Part shown: positions 46,001 through 57,925 of the stretch, one piece after another
Position numbering within the stretch: the first letter of the stretch is position 1
Layout of the letters: every line of letters starts with the position of its first letter
DNA from: Dipteronia dyeriana
Lineage: Eukaryota > Streptophyta > Magnoliopsida > Sapindales > Sapindaceae
NCBI GenBank assembly: GCA_032871835.1
Contig: CM065299.1
Coordinates: 48,558,706 to 48,622,705, forward strand
Length of the DNA: 64,000 nt
Direction: 5' to 3'
Notes under the pieces: model-generated
The model's database searches: none
What the model saw: only the letters and a program-made list of their open reading frames with translations
Told to the model about the DNA's origin: nothing
Position numbers and translations under genes: made by a program

Positions 46001-46300
46001 GAGAATTTCATTCTTATTATGGAGATTTTGACCCATGGAGCGGGTTCTTTATATTCCAAGGAAGGATTTCTATCTAGCGGTTGAATAACCTCTTTATCAA
46101 CGTTTAACTTCAGATCACTTGAAGTCTCATCATTCTTCTCTAAAGAAGAATCATCAATCACAATAACCTTCTCTTCATGCACTAGTCTTAGGCCTACAAT
46201 CATCTATAACAACTTTAGTTGATTCCACGATACTTAGAGTTTTGAAATTGAAAAATCTATACGCCTTACTAGTTAGGGCGTAGACAATGAAAACTCCCTC
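46001..46300 (-). pseudogene. D integrase to reverse transcriptase linker
   Basis: Open at 45997-46203 (VIDDSSLEKNDETSSDLKL, then PSLEYKEPAPWVK), acidic and low in conservation, as is usual for the copia linker. Confidence 0.7.
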
Positions 46301-47122
46301 ATCACTCTTGGCATAAAATTTTCCAAGATGATCTCGGTCATTATGAATGTAGCATTTGCTTCCAAATGAGTGAAGTAGCTAACATTTGGCTTCCTACCCT
46401 CTAACAATTCATAAGAGATTTGCCTAGTACTAGACCTTAGAAAAACTCTATTTGCTATGTAACAAGCCCTATTAACGGCCTCTCTTGAAGGACCCTATTC
46501 TTTCTCCTAACAACCCCATTTTGTTGAGGTGTTCGAGAAGAAGAAAACTCATGGGAAATGCCAAAGCTATTATAAAAGTTATCAATGCAAGCATTTTCTA
46601 ATTCCCTACCATGGTCACTCCTAATCCTTTTAATGCTTTTAATGTGAGAGTTTTTCTCATTTTGAATTTTAGTGCAAAGCATTTTAAATTTTTAAAAAGT
46701 TTCAAATTTTTCTCTAAGAAAGTTTGTCCATATAATTCTAAAGAAATCATCAACTTATACAAAAATGTATCTTTTACCACTGAGACTCTCAGTTTGGATA
46801 GGACCAATAAGGTCCATATGTAGAAGCTCTAATAGCTCCTTAGTGGTGAGATACTTTCTTTTCTTGTGCATGCTTTTGGTTTGTTTCCTTTGTTGTCTAG
46901 GTCAACAAATACCATAAACTTACTTCCCAAGTTCGGGAAGCCCACGCACAACCATGAACTTATCTAAGATCCTCAAATCACGAAAGTTCGTGTGGTCAAG
47001 CTTTTGGTGCCAGAACTCAATTTGCTCACTCTTGGACACATTACAAGAAATGATACAAGCTTCAAGACAATAACAATTGTCACTAGATCTCTTTTCTATT
47101 AACAAGGTTTGTCCATTAATTC
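46301..47122 (-). pseudogene. D pre-integrase and integrase, truncated by E LTR
   Basis: From the cut at 47122: INGQTLLIEKRSSDNCY, FWHQKLDHTNFRDLRIL (zinc His pair kept), a damaged CxxC, then LLHMDLIGPIQTES with the first Asp, IRSDHGRELENA with the second Asp, and [17 protein letters not shown]. There the catalytic Glu is Arg. Frames change at least three times. Everything upstream (gag, protease, LTR) lies beyond the E insertion and outside this window. Confidence 0.9.
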
Positions 47123-47553
47123 TGCCAAAATTGTCATATAGTTTGGCCCTTAATTCCATGTCTTTTATCTTTTTTTTGTGTGTTTTTGCATATCTTCTGG
47201 CTATTTTGATATGTTTACAGGCAATTAGGTACAATTTGGAAGAAATGATGAAATACGCGAAGATTCAGCGAAAACAGGCCAAAATCAGTGAAGAAAGGCT
47301 TCAGTGTGTAGGTTAGTGCATGGGTCCGGACCAGCATATAAACTGCACTACAGGAGTAAATACGAGAAGCAAATAAGTTCCCATCAGTTCAGGGCACGGG
47401 GTCCCTACCCACGCACAACCCATGCACTTGCCAAAAAGAGTAAAGAAAAGTTGAAGTATCAAGGCACTGCTTGGGTCTTTACCTGTACACTACCTGTGCA
47501 TTTGGCACGTCAGGACTGCCACATCAATTTTTTCAAACCTAATCTTGGGACCC

Positions 47554-47561
47554 TATAAATA
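47554..47561 (+). promoter_or_regulatory. Likely TATA box of E LTR (tataaata)
   Basis: ggaccctataaatatcttc lies just after the GC-rich block. Position and sequence fit a pol II core promoter. Confidence 0.5.
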
Positions 47562-48099
47562 TCTTCTTTCATGTAACGAAAAAGGGGATCTCTCCATCAC
47601 CTCTTATACCTATATTCTTCTCTCTTACACTTTTTTTTTTGAACTACTAACCTAGATTTAGGAAACATTTCTCACCCAATCTAACCATCATTCATCCTTA
47701 TCTACTCAAGAATACTTTGAATTGGGTCAAAACTTTAAAGAAGGAAGAGTCTGCACATGGGTCTTCTCTATCTATATTCTCCTTGTTATTTTATTGTAAT
47801 TGCCAAGAGTAATTAAACCATATGATGGGAGTTATGTAAGTGAATATGAAATTGTGGTTTTTTCACCATACTTTGATAAGATTAATATAGTTCCATTCAT
47901 TGTGCTTAATTGTGTTTAATTTTATTTAATTATCTCTTGAACTAAATGGGCACTCCAACTCTTTATTCTTATTGACTGATTGAACTTATTTGAGTTACTG
48001 TTTTTAATTGCAATCTTTGTGATATGGGTAGGCACTCCAGCTCTCATTTCACTTAGTGGTTGATTTGGTCCTTCAAGAATTAAATACTCACCTTGGTTT

Positions 48100-48104
48100 A
48101 GGTA
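48100..48104 (+). repeat. G target-site duplication, left copy (AGGTA)
   Basis: AGGTA precedes the LTR start. On the right the text is aggtta. The E LTR repeat unit 'taggcactcc' predicts AGGTA followed by GGCACTCC, so one T has probably been gained on the right. Confidence 0.6.
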
Positions 48105-49712
48105 TGTAAAGTCCTAATTTATTGATTGGCTTATTTCCTGAACAATCCATATGTTGCGGTTTTTATGTAAGGGTAGCTTAGGCTCACAAGACCTTAAGAG
48201 AAGAAGCACCAAAGGTAAAATTCTAAGTGCTTGCTTGATTGCTTTGAAGAGATAGTTGCACACACTCACATCTCATGCATATTTCTTGTTAATATATGTT
48301 GTGTGTTTATATGTGTGGTTTCATAATTTGATAACTCTTCTTGCATGTTTATTTTGATCATATATGCATTATGTGTTGCTCTTACACACACATTCTTATA
48401 GCATTTGAATTGTTATATTTGTCTTGCTATGCTTATATGCTTCATTGTCTTACCTTGCTTTCATTGTGTGTTTTGGTGTGGTGGATTTTTTCAAGTTGAA
48501 AAATCCATAATAGGGAAATGCGCCAGTCTATGCACGGGTACCCTACCCATGCACTACCCGTACAGTGAGAAGATTGAGAATTTCAATCTGTCGGTGTCTG
48601 TTTAATACGCAGGTCAAGACCCGCACAATCCCGCACATTTCGCTGGGTGAAATTTTCATCTCTCTGTTGAGTTCAATGCACGGGCATTTACGCGGTATAG
48701 CATGAGTTTGCGTGGGTTATTTCACAAGTCAGGATTCGTACACAACCCAGGCATTACGCTAATCAGGTAGATTTTATTAAAATGACAACACTTCATTTTT
48801 GACCCATATAAATATGTCTCTACATATTCAGGTCATTTGAAGAGTTCCATTTTTCATTATTTTCTCATAGAATATCCTTCAAGAGAAAAATCTTCCAAGA
48901 ACTCACCTTTATACACTCAATACTTTTTCTATCTTAAAAACATCATTTTTCATCATCTAAGTCTATTTAGAGTGCATCCATATATGGTTAAGCATCATCA
49001 CATCTTGTTTGGTAAGTCTATCAGTATCTTCATATAAGTTAAGTGTTTTCATTACCAAGCCATCTCTTTTATGATTTGTATGCTCTTAGAATATAATCTA
49101 GATAAAAATAGAGATTGTTTATGATGAAATGATTTAGTGTTGTATTATGATAGCTTCATAGGATTGTTTGATCTATGTTAGCTATGCTCTATGAACATGT
49201 CATATAGCTCTTGATATTTATGATTGTTTTATATGTCATCTTATCATCCTAGATAAGCATCTAAGGTTCCCTAGCCTTGTTTGTTCTTTGAATATCTTCA
49301 TACATTCACATAGGCCATTTTATCTCTTCATTAAGAAGTAAGTCTTGTGTTGCTTCTGGGAGTAGGTTGCTTCAAGCACAAGTAAATTGGACTAGCTTCA
49401 CTCATACCGGGATTAGGTAATGGTTGTAGGGTTATTTTCTAGGATTTGGTTGTAGCACCACTATCATTAGTGGATTCAAGGTTCGAGTGTGGCTCACTTA
49501 ACAGCCCATGGTTTTTTCCCACTTGGAGGGATTCCACATATATCTCAAGTGTCTTTTATTATTCCACATTTTTTACACTTGTGATATTATTATGACTAGT
49601 TAGGGGTATTTTCATCTAAATTGGCCATTAATGAATATTGGGTAAAAAAATTGATTAAAATCTATTCACCCCCCTCTAGATTAATATTAAACACACCATA
49701 ATATTTGTTTCA
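48105..49712 (+). repeat. G left (5') LTR
   Basis: TGTAAAGTCC to TTGTTTCA, next to the primer site. It pairs with 57926-59546. TATA-like tataaata at 48807-48814. The GC-rich block at 48520-48770 has lost several CpG pairs relative to the right LTR. The 66-codon frame at 48405 is not a gene. Confidence 0.92.
48807..48814 (+). promoter_or_regulatory. Likely TATA box of G left LTR
   Basis: cccatataaatatgtc, just after the GC-rich block. The right LTR has tatataaatg at 58645. Confidence 0.5.
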
Positions 49713-49714
49713 AT

Positions 49715-49728
49715 TGGTATCAGAGCGG
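49715..49728 (+). promoter_or_regulatory. G primer-binding site
   Basis: TGGTATCAGAGCGG, two bases after the LTR end; initiator Met-tRNA type. Confidence 0.92.
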
Positions 49729-49837
49729 GTTCCTAGACATACATAGGTGGTCCTTGATCTTTTTGGTGTGCTTTGCATTTTGTGTGATTCTTTCATCATT
49801 CATACATTTGCATTCATTTCATTCATTCATAAACACT

Positions 49838-50910
49838 ATGAGTGGAAATGGTGGCAATAAGGGCAGTTCTAGCACAAGACCTCATTTTCTCACCGGGTTG
49901 AATTATGCCACTTGTAAAGGCAAGATGGAGTCGTACATTTGTCAAATCCATGATAGGGCATGGATGGTGGTTGAAGATGACTACACACCACCAATGATGA
50001 CTCCTACAGATAGAAGGGAGGATGTACTCAAGCCAAAGGCACAATGGAACGCATAAGAGTTTGAGGCCTCAAAATGGAATAGGAAGGCAATACATGCCAT
50101 CCTATGTGCAATGGATGAGAATCAATATAAGTCGGTTCAAAACACTAGGATAGCTGAGGAGGCATGGGATATCCTAAAGGTTAAGCATGAGGAAACCGAT
50201 ATGGTCAAGGAATCGAAGCTTCAAGTTCTCCAAACGTAATTTGAATTGCTCAAGATGGATGAGAACGAGTGCTTCAATGACTTTGAAGTGAGGTTGATGG
50301 ACATTGTGAACCAAAGTCATTAACTTGGTGACCCTTATTCGGATAGAAAGATCAAGCAAAAGATTATGAAATCTCTACCCGATAGATTTAAGTCCAAGGT
50401 AACGACTTTAGAAGAGAATAGTGCTTACAAGGATTTGAAGCCGAGTGAGGTGATTGAGAGGCTTCTAGCTTATGAATCTAGGAAGTGTCCTACCTTCACA
50501 CCTCTTAAAAAGCAAAAGGGAATTGCTTTGAAAGCCTCCAAAGATGAGAAGGTCGGATGAATAAATGGCCTTGTTGATGAGAAAGTTCAAGAAGTTCTAT
50601 AAATCCGAGAAGAAAGGTTTCGGATCCATGGGCCAAGACTTGAAGAAAAAGGCTCCCTTCAAAAAGCATGAGCCTAGGTAAAAAAAGACCGAAAAGGGTT
50701 CGACGCTACAAATGTGGTGGGATAGGTCACTTTGCCCTCGAATGTGCCAATTACACTATCAAGAAACAGGGAACAGTGATGGCCACCATATGGAGTGGAA
50801 GTGATAACTCCGATAGAGGAGATGAGTCTTTGGAGGATGAAGAACTTATGGCTAACTTCATAGCTTCTGTATCTTCTCACAAGAGCAAAGATGCTAGTGA
50901 AGAAGAGTAA
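49838..50910 (+). pseudogene. G gag (SIRE type)
   Basis: ATG at 49838: MSGNGGNKGSSSTRPHFLTG. The text NYATCKGKMESYI has Cys where Trp is usual. A stop follows KAQWNA; then WNRKAIHAILCAMDENQ, EEAWDILKVKHEETD, a stop in LQT*FELLKMDENE, and MKSLPDRFKSKVT to ERLLAYE. The knuckle region at 50700-50740 reads YKCGGIGHFALEC. The first Cys is lost, and the acidic tail WSGSDNSDRGDESL follows as in SIRE-like elements. At least four stops or shifts. Confidence 0.92.
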
Positions 50911-51800
50911 AATAAGTTAAGTGATGATGGATCATCATCACAATCCATAAATGGAAGTGTGGATAGAATGGATCTCAAATACTATATGGTAAAGTTTGAG
51001 AGTTCAAGGTTAATGAACAAGGAAGAGATTAGAAGTTTAAAAGAAGAAAACCTAAAGCTCTCAACTCAAGTTGACCAACTAAGTGAAGAATTGGCGAGAA
51101 CCATGTAGAGTGAAGATAAGCTAAGAAAGGAGTTAGGCTTATCTAAGAGGACTGAAGAAGAGTTAAAGAAAGAGCTTGAAGATGCTAGAGAGTTGACAAC
51201 ATGTTAGATGTTGGAAAGAAGCCAAGTGATAAGAAGGGGCTTGGGTTTGAAGATGACAAGATGTCCTCCACTCCAAGCAAGACCATATTTGTCAAGAGCA
51301 TGAATCTCAAGGAGTCTTCTCCTCATCAATCACCTAGGAAGAAACTTGACCTAGGAAAGTGTTCAAGAAGTGCTCAAGTGAAAGTGGCACCAAGAAGCCT
51401 ACCTCAAGCTCATCCTACAAGAACTACTCAAGCTAACTTCCCTCAACCGAAAGCTCATAAAGGGAAGAAACCTATCATGCAAGCTCAACCAAGGAAGCAA
51501 TCAAGTCATGTTCAACAACAAAGAATGAGAGATCCTCAACAACAACCAAGACAACCATAAAGACATGGGAAGGCTCCAATGCATCCTTAAGGTTATGGTA
51601 TGATTTCTAACTTCATTCCTACATGTCATTTTTGTGGTATTGATGGTCATATTAGACCAAATTGCTTTAGATATATTAAATTGGGCAGATTTGAAAGAAT
51701 GATAGAGAAGAAAAAGACTAAAACCAAGATGCATGCCACTAGGAAAATGAAACACTTTTGCATGATCCTAGGGCATCTAGAACCCATGTACCATTGACCA
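50911..51800 (+). pseudogene. G gag C-terminal coiled-coil and basic region
   Basis: After the acidic tail: KYYMVKFESSRLMNKEEIR, a Glu/Lys/Leu-rich heptad-like stretch (about 50990-51200, coiled-coil-like), then a Pro/Gln/Lys-rich tail (HPTRTTQANFPQPKAHKGKK, 51201-51560 frame). A second CCHC-like motif TCHFCGIDGHIRPNCF is intact at about 51625-51670. SIRE-like elements have a long gag with this organisation. Stops at 51107, 51205 and 51557 break it. Confidence 0.8.
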
Positions 51801-51995
51801 CTAGGAAAGAAAATGTTTCATTTAGATGGATTAGAAGAGATGAACACTTTTGCCATGTTGCACAAATTGTCTTGAAAGCCAATTCTTCTAATTTTTGGTA
51901 TTTGGATAGTGGGTGCTCTAGGCATATGACGGGTGATAAGAGTTTCTTTGAGACTCTTGTCATGGAGGATGGAGGTAATGTCACCTTCGGTAATT
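51801..51995 (+). pseudogene. G protease
   Basis: The frame at 51758-51997 carries FWYLDSGCSRHMTGDKSFF. The Asp-Ser-Gly active site is intact, followed by GGNVTFGN. A stop (TGA, 51995-51997) ends it where GSKKKVNGK continues in frame. Confidence 0.9.
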
Positions 51996-51997
51996 GA

Positions 51998-53044
51998 TCC
52001 AAGAAGAAAGTTAATGGGAAATGAACCATTACAATTCTCGGATTACCCTTATTGTCCGATGCTTTGTATGTTGATGGCCTTAAAACCAATTTAATAAGCA
52101 TTTCACATCTTAGTGATGAAGGACTTTCCATCTTGTTTAGCAAAAATGAATGCTCTATTCTATTGCTTAATGGACAAACCTTGTTTAAAGGCATGAGATC
52201 TAACTACAATTGCTATTATCTTGAAGCTAGAGTAGTCTCTTGCAATGTGTCCAAGGATGAGCAAATTGAGTTGTGGCATGAAAGACTTGGCCACATGAAC
52301 TATTGGGATTTACGAATCTTAGATGAGTTCAATGTTGTGTGAGGCCTACCCAAGTTTGGGAAGAAAGCCAATGGTGTGTGTGGACCTTGCCAACAAGGGA
52401 AACAAACCAAGAGCATGCACAAAAAGGGCAAGTATCTCTCTACCAAGGAGCCTCTAGAACTTCTTCAAATGGATCCTATAGGTCCTATGCAAACTGAGAG
52501 TTTAGGTGGAAAGAGATACATTTTTGTTTGTGTAGATGATTTCTCTAGGTACACATGGACTTATTTTCTTTGAGAAAAATTTGAAACTTTTGACAAGTTT
52601 AAAATGCTTTGTACTAAAATTCAAAATGAAATGAACTCAAACATTAAAATCATTAAACGGATTAGGAGTGACCACGGGAAGGAGTTTGAGAATGCCCATT
52701 TTGAAAACTATTGCAATAGTCTAGGCATTTCTCATGAGTGTTTGGCTCCTAGGACACCTCAACAAAAAGGAATTGTTAAGATTAAGAATAGGGTCTTTCA
52801 ATAGATGGCACATGTGATGTTGCTTAGAAACAATGTCCCTAGGAGCCTATGGGCCAAAGCCGTCAATACGGCTTGCTATATAGAAAATAGAGTCTTTCTA
52901 AGGCCCTACACTAGACAAACCTCCTATGAGTTATGGAAGGGTAGAAAGCCAAATGTTATCTACTTTAACACATTTGGAAGCAAATGCTACACATTTTGAA
53001 GCCATATATTTGATGATGATATCACATAACTTATTGATAGAGTT
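51998..53044 (+). pseudogene. G pre-integrase and integrase, catalytic Glu changed to Lys
   Basis: LSDALYVDGLKTNLISIS to WHERLGHMNYWDLRIL, then CGPCQQGKQTKSMHK (zinc ligands HHCC all visible). Core: LQMDPIGPMQTES with the first Asp, IRSDHGKEFENAHFE with the second Asp, then TPQQKGIVKIKNR, where the catalytic Glu is Lys. Stops at 52340, 52574, 52803 and about 52999. SLWAKAVNTACYIENRV and SYELWKGRKPNVIYF follow. Confidence 0.92.
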
Positions 53045-53613
53045 CCACACTTGAACTCTTATGAACCCATTCCATGGGTTAAGAAACTCTATGCTAAAGA
53101 TGATATCATTGGAGAAGTTAATGAGGGTGTTAAGACTAGGCGTCAAATGGTTAATCTAATTAGCTACACCTGCTACACCTCTCAAATAGAACCCAAGAAG
53201 GTTGATGAAGCCTTAAAGGATGAATTTTGGGGTCTTGCTATGCAAGAATAGCTTAACAAATTCAAAAGGATTGAGATTTGTACTCTAGTTCCTAGGCCTA
53301 AGAACACTAATGTGATAGGCACCGAGTGGCTCTATAGGAACAAATCCAATAAGGATGGCAACATTGTGTCAAACAAGACTAGGCTTATAGCATAAGGGTA
53401 CTCTCAAATTGAGGGTATTGACTTTGATAAGACATTTGCTCCTGTTGCTCAGTTAGAGTCCATTAGGCTTCTTTTATCCATATCTTGTTTGCACAAGTTC
53501 AAGTTGGATCAAATGGTTGTTAAGAGTGTCTTCCTAAATGGCTTCTTGTAAGAGGAAATGTTTGTTGAGCAACCCAAGGGGTTTGTGGATCCTCTAAAAA
53601 ATACGTACAAGGT
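53045..53613 (+). pseudogene. G reverse transcriptase, N-terminal part only
   Basis: NEGVKTRRQMVNLISYTCYT, EPKKVDEALKDEFWGLAMQE, then after stops VIGTEWLYRNKSNKDGN, GIDFDKTFAPVAQLESIRLL and EEMFVEQPKGFVDP. It stops at YKV (53613), where fragment H starts. The YVDD polymerase box and thumb are missing. Confidence 0.9.
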
Positions 53614-53648
53614 TGTACTAAATAACCTAGAGGAGGGGGGTGAATAGG
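53614..53648 (-). repeat. Fragment H, first part (LTR-end-like, minus strand)
   Basis: tgtactaaataacctagagg, then a run of G and tgaatagg. Read on the minus strand it ends cctattcacc...ctctaggtta, a copia LTR 3' end text common in plants. It begins with TG at the exact point where G reverse transcriptase is cut. It ends with ATAGG (53644-53648), the target copied by the solo A LTR. Confidence 0.6.
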
Positions 53649-55859
53649 TGTTAGGATTATGCTCGATAGCAAGAGTATAAAATTGTATTTCATAATCTTT
53701 TCTTATTAATAAAGTGATTTCTAGTTTAACAAATCTTATAGCATTTATAGTTTAATTATTATAATAGTCAAAAGTAAAAAATCATAAGGTCAAAAGACTT
53801 AGAGAAAAGAAGAATTGTTCATACATCTAGATATGTATGAGGTAGACACAATTCTTTAGTTATTCTTGAATAATATTCACAACTTAAGAAAAAAGGTTGG
53901 GCGCATTTATCTTGTTAAAGTTGTAGATTCTTTTGCTAGCATTTGAGTGGGATCAAATGTGTTATGATAAGTCTAAAATCATCAAAGTGTGGTGTCTTTA
54001 GGCAAAAGAATCTTGTGCACTGGGTGCATTGAATAGGATCACAATGAAATACTTTCTCTAGAACCGTCAATAGATAAAAGTTTTTCATTTGAAGACAATC
54101 GGAGAGTCTATCTCAATCCTGAGATATATGATGGACTTATGGTTGCAAGTGTTATCATTTGATCTATCAATGAGTACGATTATATAGCATAGTCTATCCT
54201 CGATAGTTTGGTGGTATTCATTTGTAAATCGATAGAGGACTTCATTTATAGATATGGACATCGTGGCTTCATTTATTAAATGAGAGTAGAATATCATCAT
54301 ATGGATGTTTTGAGGTATTGGATATTAAATCTTAACGTTAAGTTTTCAATAGTGTCTGTTGAAACCTGAATTCTAGACAAATCAAAATATCCAGGTTCAA
54401 AATGTGGTCATATGAGTAAATATGGTAACTTGGAGAGCTATATACGGTCTATGAGCTCTTAGCGATTACTGGTATTCTTCACGAGGATACACTTTCTCAA
54501 ATAAGGTTGTCTAGGGTACGAATGAGTAACATGAACTTATTCTATCTTTATTTAAGCGTTCAATTTTAGTTTTTTAGTGGACTGAACTAAAATTAAATAG
54601 ATTGGACCAAAGTGAATCATTTGTTGATTGTGATTGAGTTGTGTCTATTAGAGATTAAATTTAGATAGCCCGTCAAGATCCCCAATCCACACGAACTTGT
54701 ATGGATCACTTGATATATTCTACCGGACCAATTTAGGGGTCCATCGAGAATTGTATTGACGTATGTGGACTTGTTTCTTTTTGTAAGAATTGGTCTAGTT
54801 CACATGTGGACATTTTGTAAAGGTCAAATGGATTAAATAAAATAAGAAAATAATATATTGGCCCATATATATGTGTTGGGCGGCAAGGCTATTTAGAATA
54901 GCTTAATTATATTATATTATTTTTTTATTTAATTAAATGGAAATTAATTAATTTGGTGATTAATTAATTATTTAATTAAAACTCAAAATCTTTTTCTATT
55001 AGGAGACGATCTTCTAATATTATACTATTGTTGGTAGTATAATTAATATTAAAAACTATATTTGATAAGTAGATAAATAAAAGGAATTATTTATCTAATG
55101 AAATTAGAAAGTCTTTAATATGGTTACAAATACACTACTGAGTTGGACTAGGAGTCTTGGTGTAGGATAGAATTCTTTTTATAAAAGTATTTTTAACCAC
55201 CAAGTAAATCTACCTAAAAAAAGGATTCTTAACCACGAATTAAATCCTTCATAGGAGAGGATTTGGTCTCCTATATATACTACTTGTAAATTTCGACCAA
55301 GCCTTAGTTTTTGGTGTGAGAAGTTGTTTTTTATTTGTTTTTTTATTGTTATAAAAAAAAACTTCGTCCAACTCATTGTGTGAAGAATTCGGCCAAGCAT
55401 AGAGAAAAGAGGGAACGCTTTTATTTTCGATAGTACACTAGTATCCATTGCATCAAAAGGGTTTTGTGTACAACATCGAATCAAGGTTCACACGAGTTTC
55501 AATCAAATTGATTGATAATTCAAAAGTGACAGGACGTTCTTGGTTTTTCTATTGGAGGATTATTGTGACTAACAAAGAAGAAGATTTAGTTTGCTTCCAT
55601 CCTCAGGTAAACAATTTAAAGAAAGAGAGCCCACACTCCTAGGTGATTCACATTCGTGATTGGATTGGAAGATCTTACGGATTCAATTCGATGCTAGTTC
55701 AATTGTCACAAAAAAAAAGGTACGATACTTTTTTATATACATCAATTAATCTAGGGGTAAGGTTCTTGTTATTAAAAGGGATTTTTTTTTATATACGCAA
55801 ACCCTAATTTTCTAATTTTCTCACGCTTCCGTTGCGTTTTGAACCGTTTTTTCCCTACA
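53649..55859 (+). mobile_element. Solo A-family LTR with TSD ATAGG, inside fragment H
   Basis: TGTTAGGATTATGC to TTTTTTCCCTACA, flanked by ATAGG at 53644-53648 and 55860-55864. Full length with no internal region. It ends gttgcgttttgaaccg...ccctaca, the same end variant as the LTR at 39595. Donor-like aaaggtacgatac at about 55717. Frames inside it (54085, 55179 minus; 55448) are not genes. Innermost of five nested insertions. Confidence 0.95.
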
Positions 55860-55864
55860 ATAGG

Positions 55865-56228
55865 TTGTCTCTCACTATTAACAAATCTTTCGAGACTAGT
55901 GACCAAACCTTGACAAGCATACAAATTAACATTCAACATGATTGTTATGAGAAAACAATATATTAAAGTATGCTCAAATCTCCACTCTTAGTCTACAAAG
56001 CATACAACAAGAATCAATGCATCTTATAAACAAATATATTCAATGTAGAACAAAATTCCATAAGTTGTACTTATAGTATTCAATGTGGTACTTCACAACT
56101 TGAGTGGAATATCACAAGATACAAAGTTATCTAACATATACAAACAATATTGTGTAAGGAAGTCAATTACAAATATGACAATATACAAAATATCAATTAC
56201 ATATATATATAACATATACAAACAATAT
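55865..56228 (-). repeat. Fragment H, second part
   Basis: Continues H after the solo LTR. No coding frame of G or of any element recognised. A perfect 21-bp direct repeat (taacatatacaa...) sits at 56132-56152 and 56210-56230. The right limit is set by the return of G sequence at about 56229. H has either inserted with loss of, or replaced, the rest of reverse transcriptase. Confidence 0.5.
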
Positions 56229-56723
56229 TGGTACTCTTTTGACACTAATGCTAGTCTTGTAGGCTTTAGCGATGCGGATTGGGCAGAAAATTGTGATGAA
56301 AGGAAAAGTACATCGGGTAGTTGCTTTTTCATTAGGAACAACCTAGTCTCTTGGTTTTGCAAGAAGAAAAATTCAATTTCCTTGTATACAGCCGAGGCCG
56401 AATACATAGCCACGGGGAGTAGAAGCACACAACTTCTTTGAATGAAGCAAATGCTAATCGACTATGGATTCAATGAAGGTACTCTTACTCTCTTTTGTGA
56501 TAGCATGAGTGCTATTAATATTTCCAAGAATCCGGTTCAACATTCTAGAACTAAGCGTATTGACATCCACCATCATTTCATTAGAGAACTAGTTGAGAAT
56601 AAATGCATAGTACTTGAGCAAGTAGGTACTAATGATCAACTAGCGGATCTATTTACTAATCCCTTAGATGCTACTCGATTCAACACTCTTAGTAGATCTA
56701 TTGGGATTTGTCTTATGAAGTGA
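56229..56723 (+). pseudogene. G RNase H region
   Basis: WYSFDTNASLVGFSDADWA, then KSTSGSCFFIRNNLVSWFCK, TAEAEYIATGS, a stop at 56439, LFCDSMSAINISKNPVQHS, RTKRIDIHHHFIRELVE, TNDQLADLFTNPLD and the terminal LSRSIGICLMK. Conserved Asp and Glu of RNase H are visible (SDADWA, AEAEY, FCDS). Only one internal stop, so it is better preserved than the rest of pol. Confidence 0.93.
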
Positions 56724-57910
56724 TAAGTTTTTATATTTGACCCCACATGGGGAACTCAAGCAAAGTGAGCAACTGTATACTTGTTGCATGCAAAAAATTA
56801 GAAATTTTTATGCTCCTTTATTAATTGCTTGAGTAGCTTGGTTGCACTTATATCATGTTATATTATATTTTCTCCAATAAGTGTGAACTCTTATTTGATT
56901 ACAATCCAAGCCATATTTATGTTCAAACATGCATTTTTGGACTAGGAGATCTTTATAGGAAGTACATGTTGAATGACCTATAGTTATCTCCATGACATGA
57001 TGATTCTTTAATGACTTGCATATGAAAAATGAAATAGCATAATTGATAATAGCATTTGTTAAATGCAAAACAATGTGTGAAATGCTAGTGAGACTCAAAT
57101 GGTTAATCATTGTCTCTCTTTCTTTACTAGTTAAACATGGCTACCATCGTACGGGTATCTTACCCGGAAAATCAAATAGGGTGCAAAGTCGCTCATGTCA
57201 TGTTTTACTTATAAAGTTGGATATAGTGCTCTTAAAACTTGGCATATATGAAAACTTTATATCCTTGCTTCTTTCATGACAAATGGTGAAATTGGTTTGA
57301 AGTCTATTGGAAACCTTTGTTATTTGCTTTACCAAATACCATTAATTTGGTCTTGAATGCAACACGTCTTGCATGCAAAGCATTTTTGATTCACACATTC
57401 TCTTAAAATAAATCTCCTTGTTTCTCTCCTATTAATTGAGTTGCATAAATATGGCGTATTAGATTATGCAAATATCTTGTATGCTCATTTCTCTCTTTGC
57501 CTTGAGTGACCCGGTAGGGGACAACTCCTTTGCCTATATCATGACAAAAGGGTGAGTAGCATATGGTTTAAAGGGGAACTTGGTAAGGGGGAGTAGAACA
57601 TGTTGGGAGATTACATTTAGGGGGAGTAACCCTATGAGGGGGAGTATTGCATTCACATACATTGTATGATGCTTTCTTTATTTTCCTAAATGCAAATGCT
57701 TTTTATTTTCAATTGATCATCTCACATACATTTGGTTTGGAAAGTGTATTTCTTTTTATTTTGTGTGTAGGGTTGATAATTCTACAAGAGATTGAAGATT
57801 GAGAAAAATTGAAGTTTTTTTTATGTCTCTTTGTAATGTAGAATATCTTCCAGGTGCTTTATTTGTTCTTTTGTGTGGATCAATGTGAGTGGTGGTTTTT
57901 TCATGAAATA
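56724..57910 (+). other. G 3' non-coding region with repeated purine-rich tracts
   Basis: No envelope-like frame. The frame at 57043-57279 has no family features. Three near-identical GGGGGAGT tracts lie at 57584-57596, 57616-57629 and 57636-57647, as described for SIRE-like elements. Confidence 0.7.
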
Positions 57911-57925
57911 GCCAAAGGGGAAGAT
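57911..57925 (+). promoter_or_regulatory. G polypurine tract
   Basis: GCCAAAGGGGAAGAT directly before the right LTR. Confidence 0.8.

Larger units (their letters stand above)
47123..48104 (+). repeat. E-family gypsy-type LTR, first part (split by G)
   Basis: Starts TGCCAAAATTG inside D integrase. It carries a GC-rich motif block (47310-47520) and a likely TATA box at 47554. It breaks at the G insertion and resumes at 59547. The total is about 1.65 kb and ends next to a gypsy-type primer site. Confidence 0.8.

Noticed and set aside
48405..48605. Shared text between E and G LTRs as evidence that they are one family
   Set aside because: Similarity is confined to the GC-rich motif block. Their ends, primer sites and remaining LTR text differ, and G is inserted in E.
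56093..56428. 111-codon minus-strand frame over G RNase H
   Set aside because: Exact antisense shadow of the RNase H region.
57043..57279. Possible envelope-like protein in the G 3' region
   Set aside because: Only 78 codons with no signal peptide or clear membrane segments. D has no matching frame.
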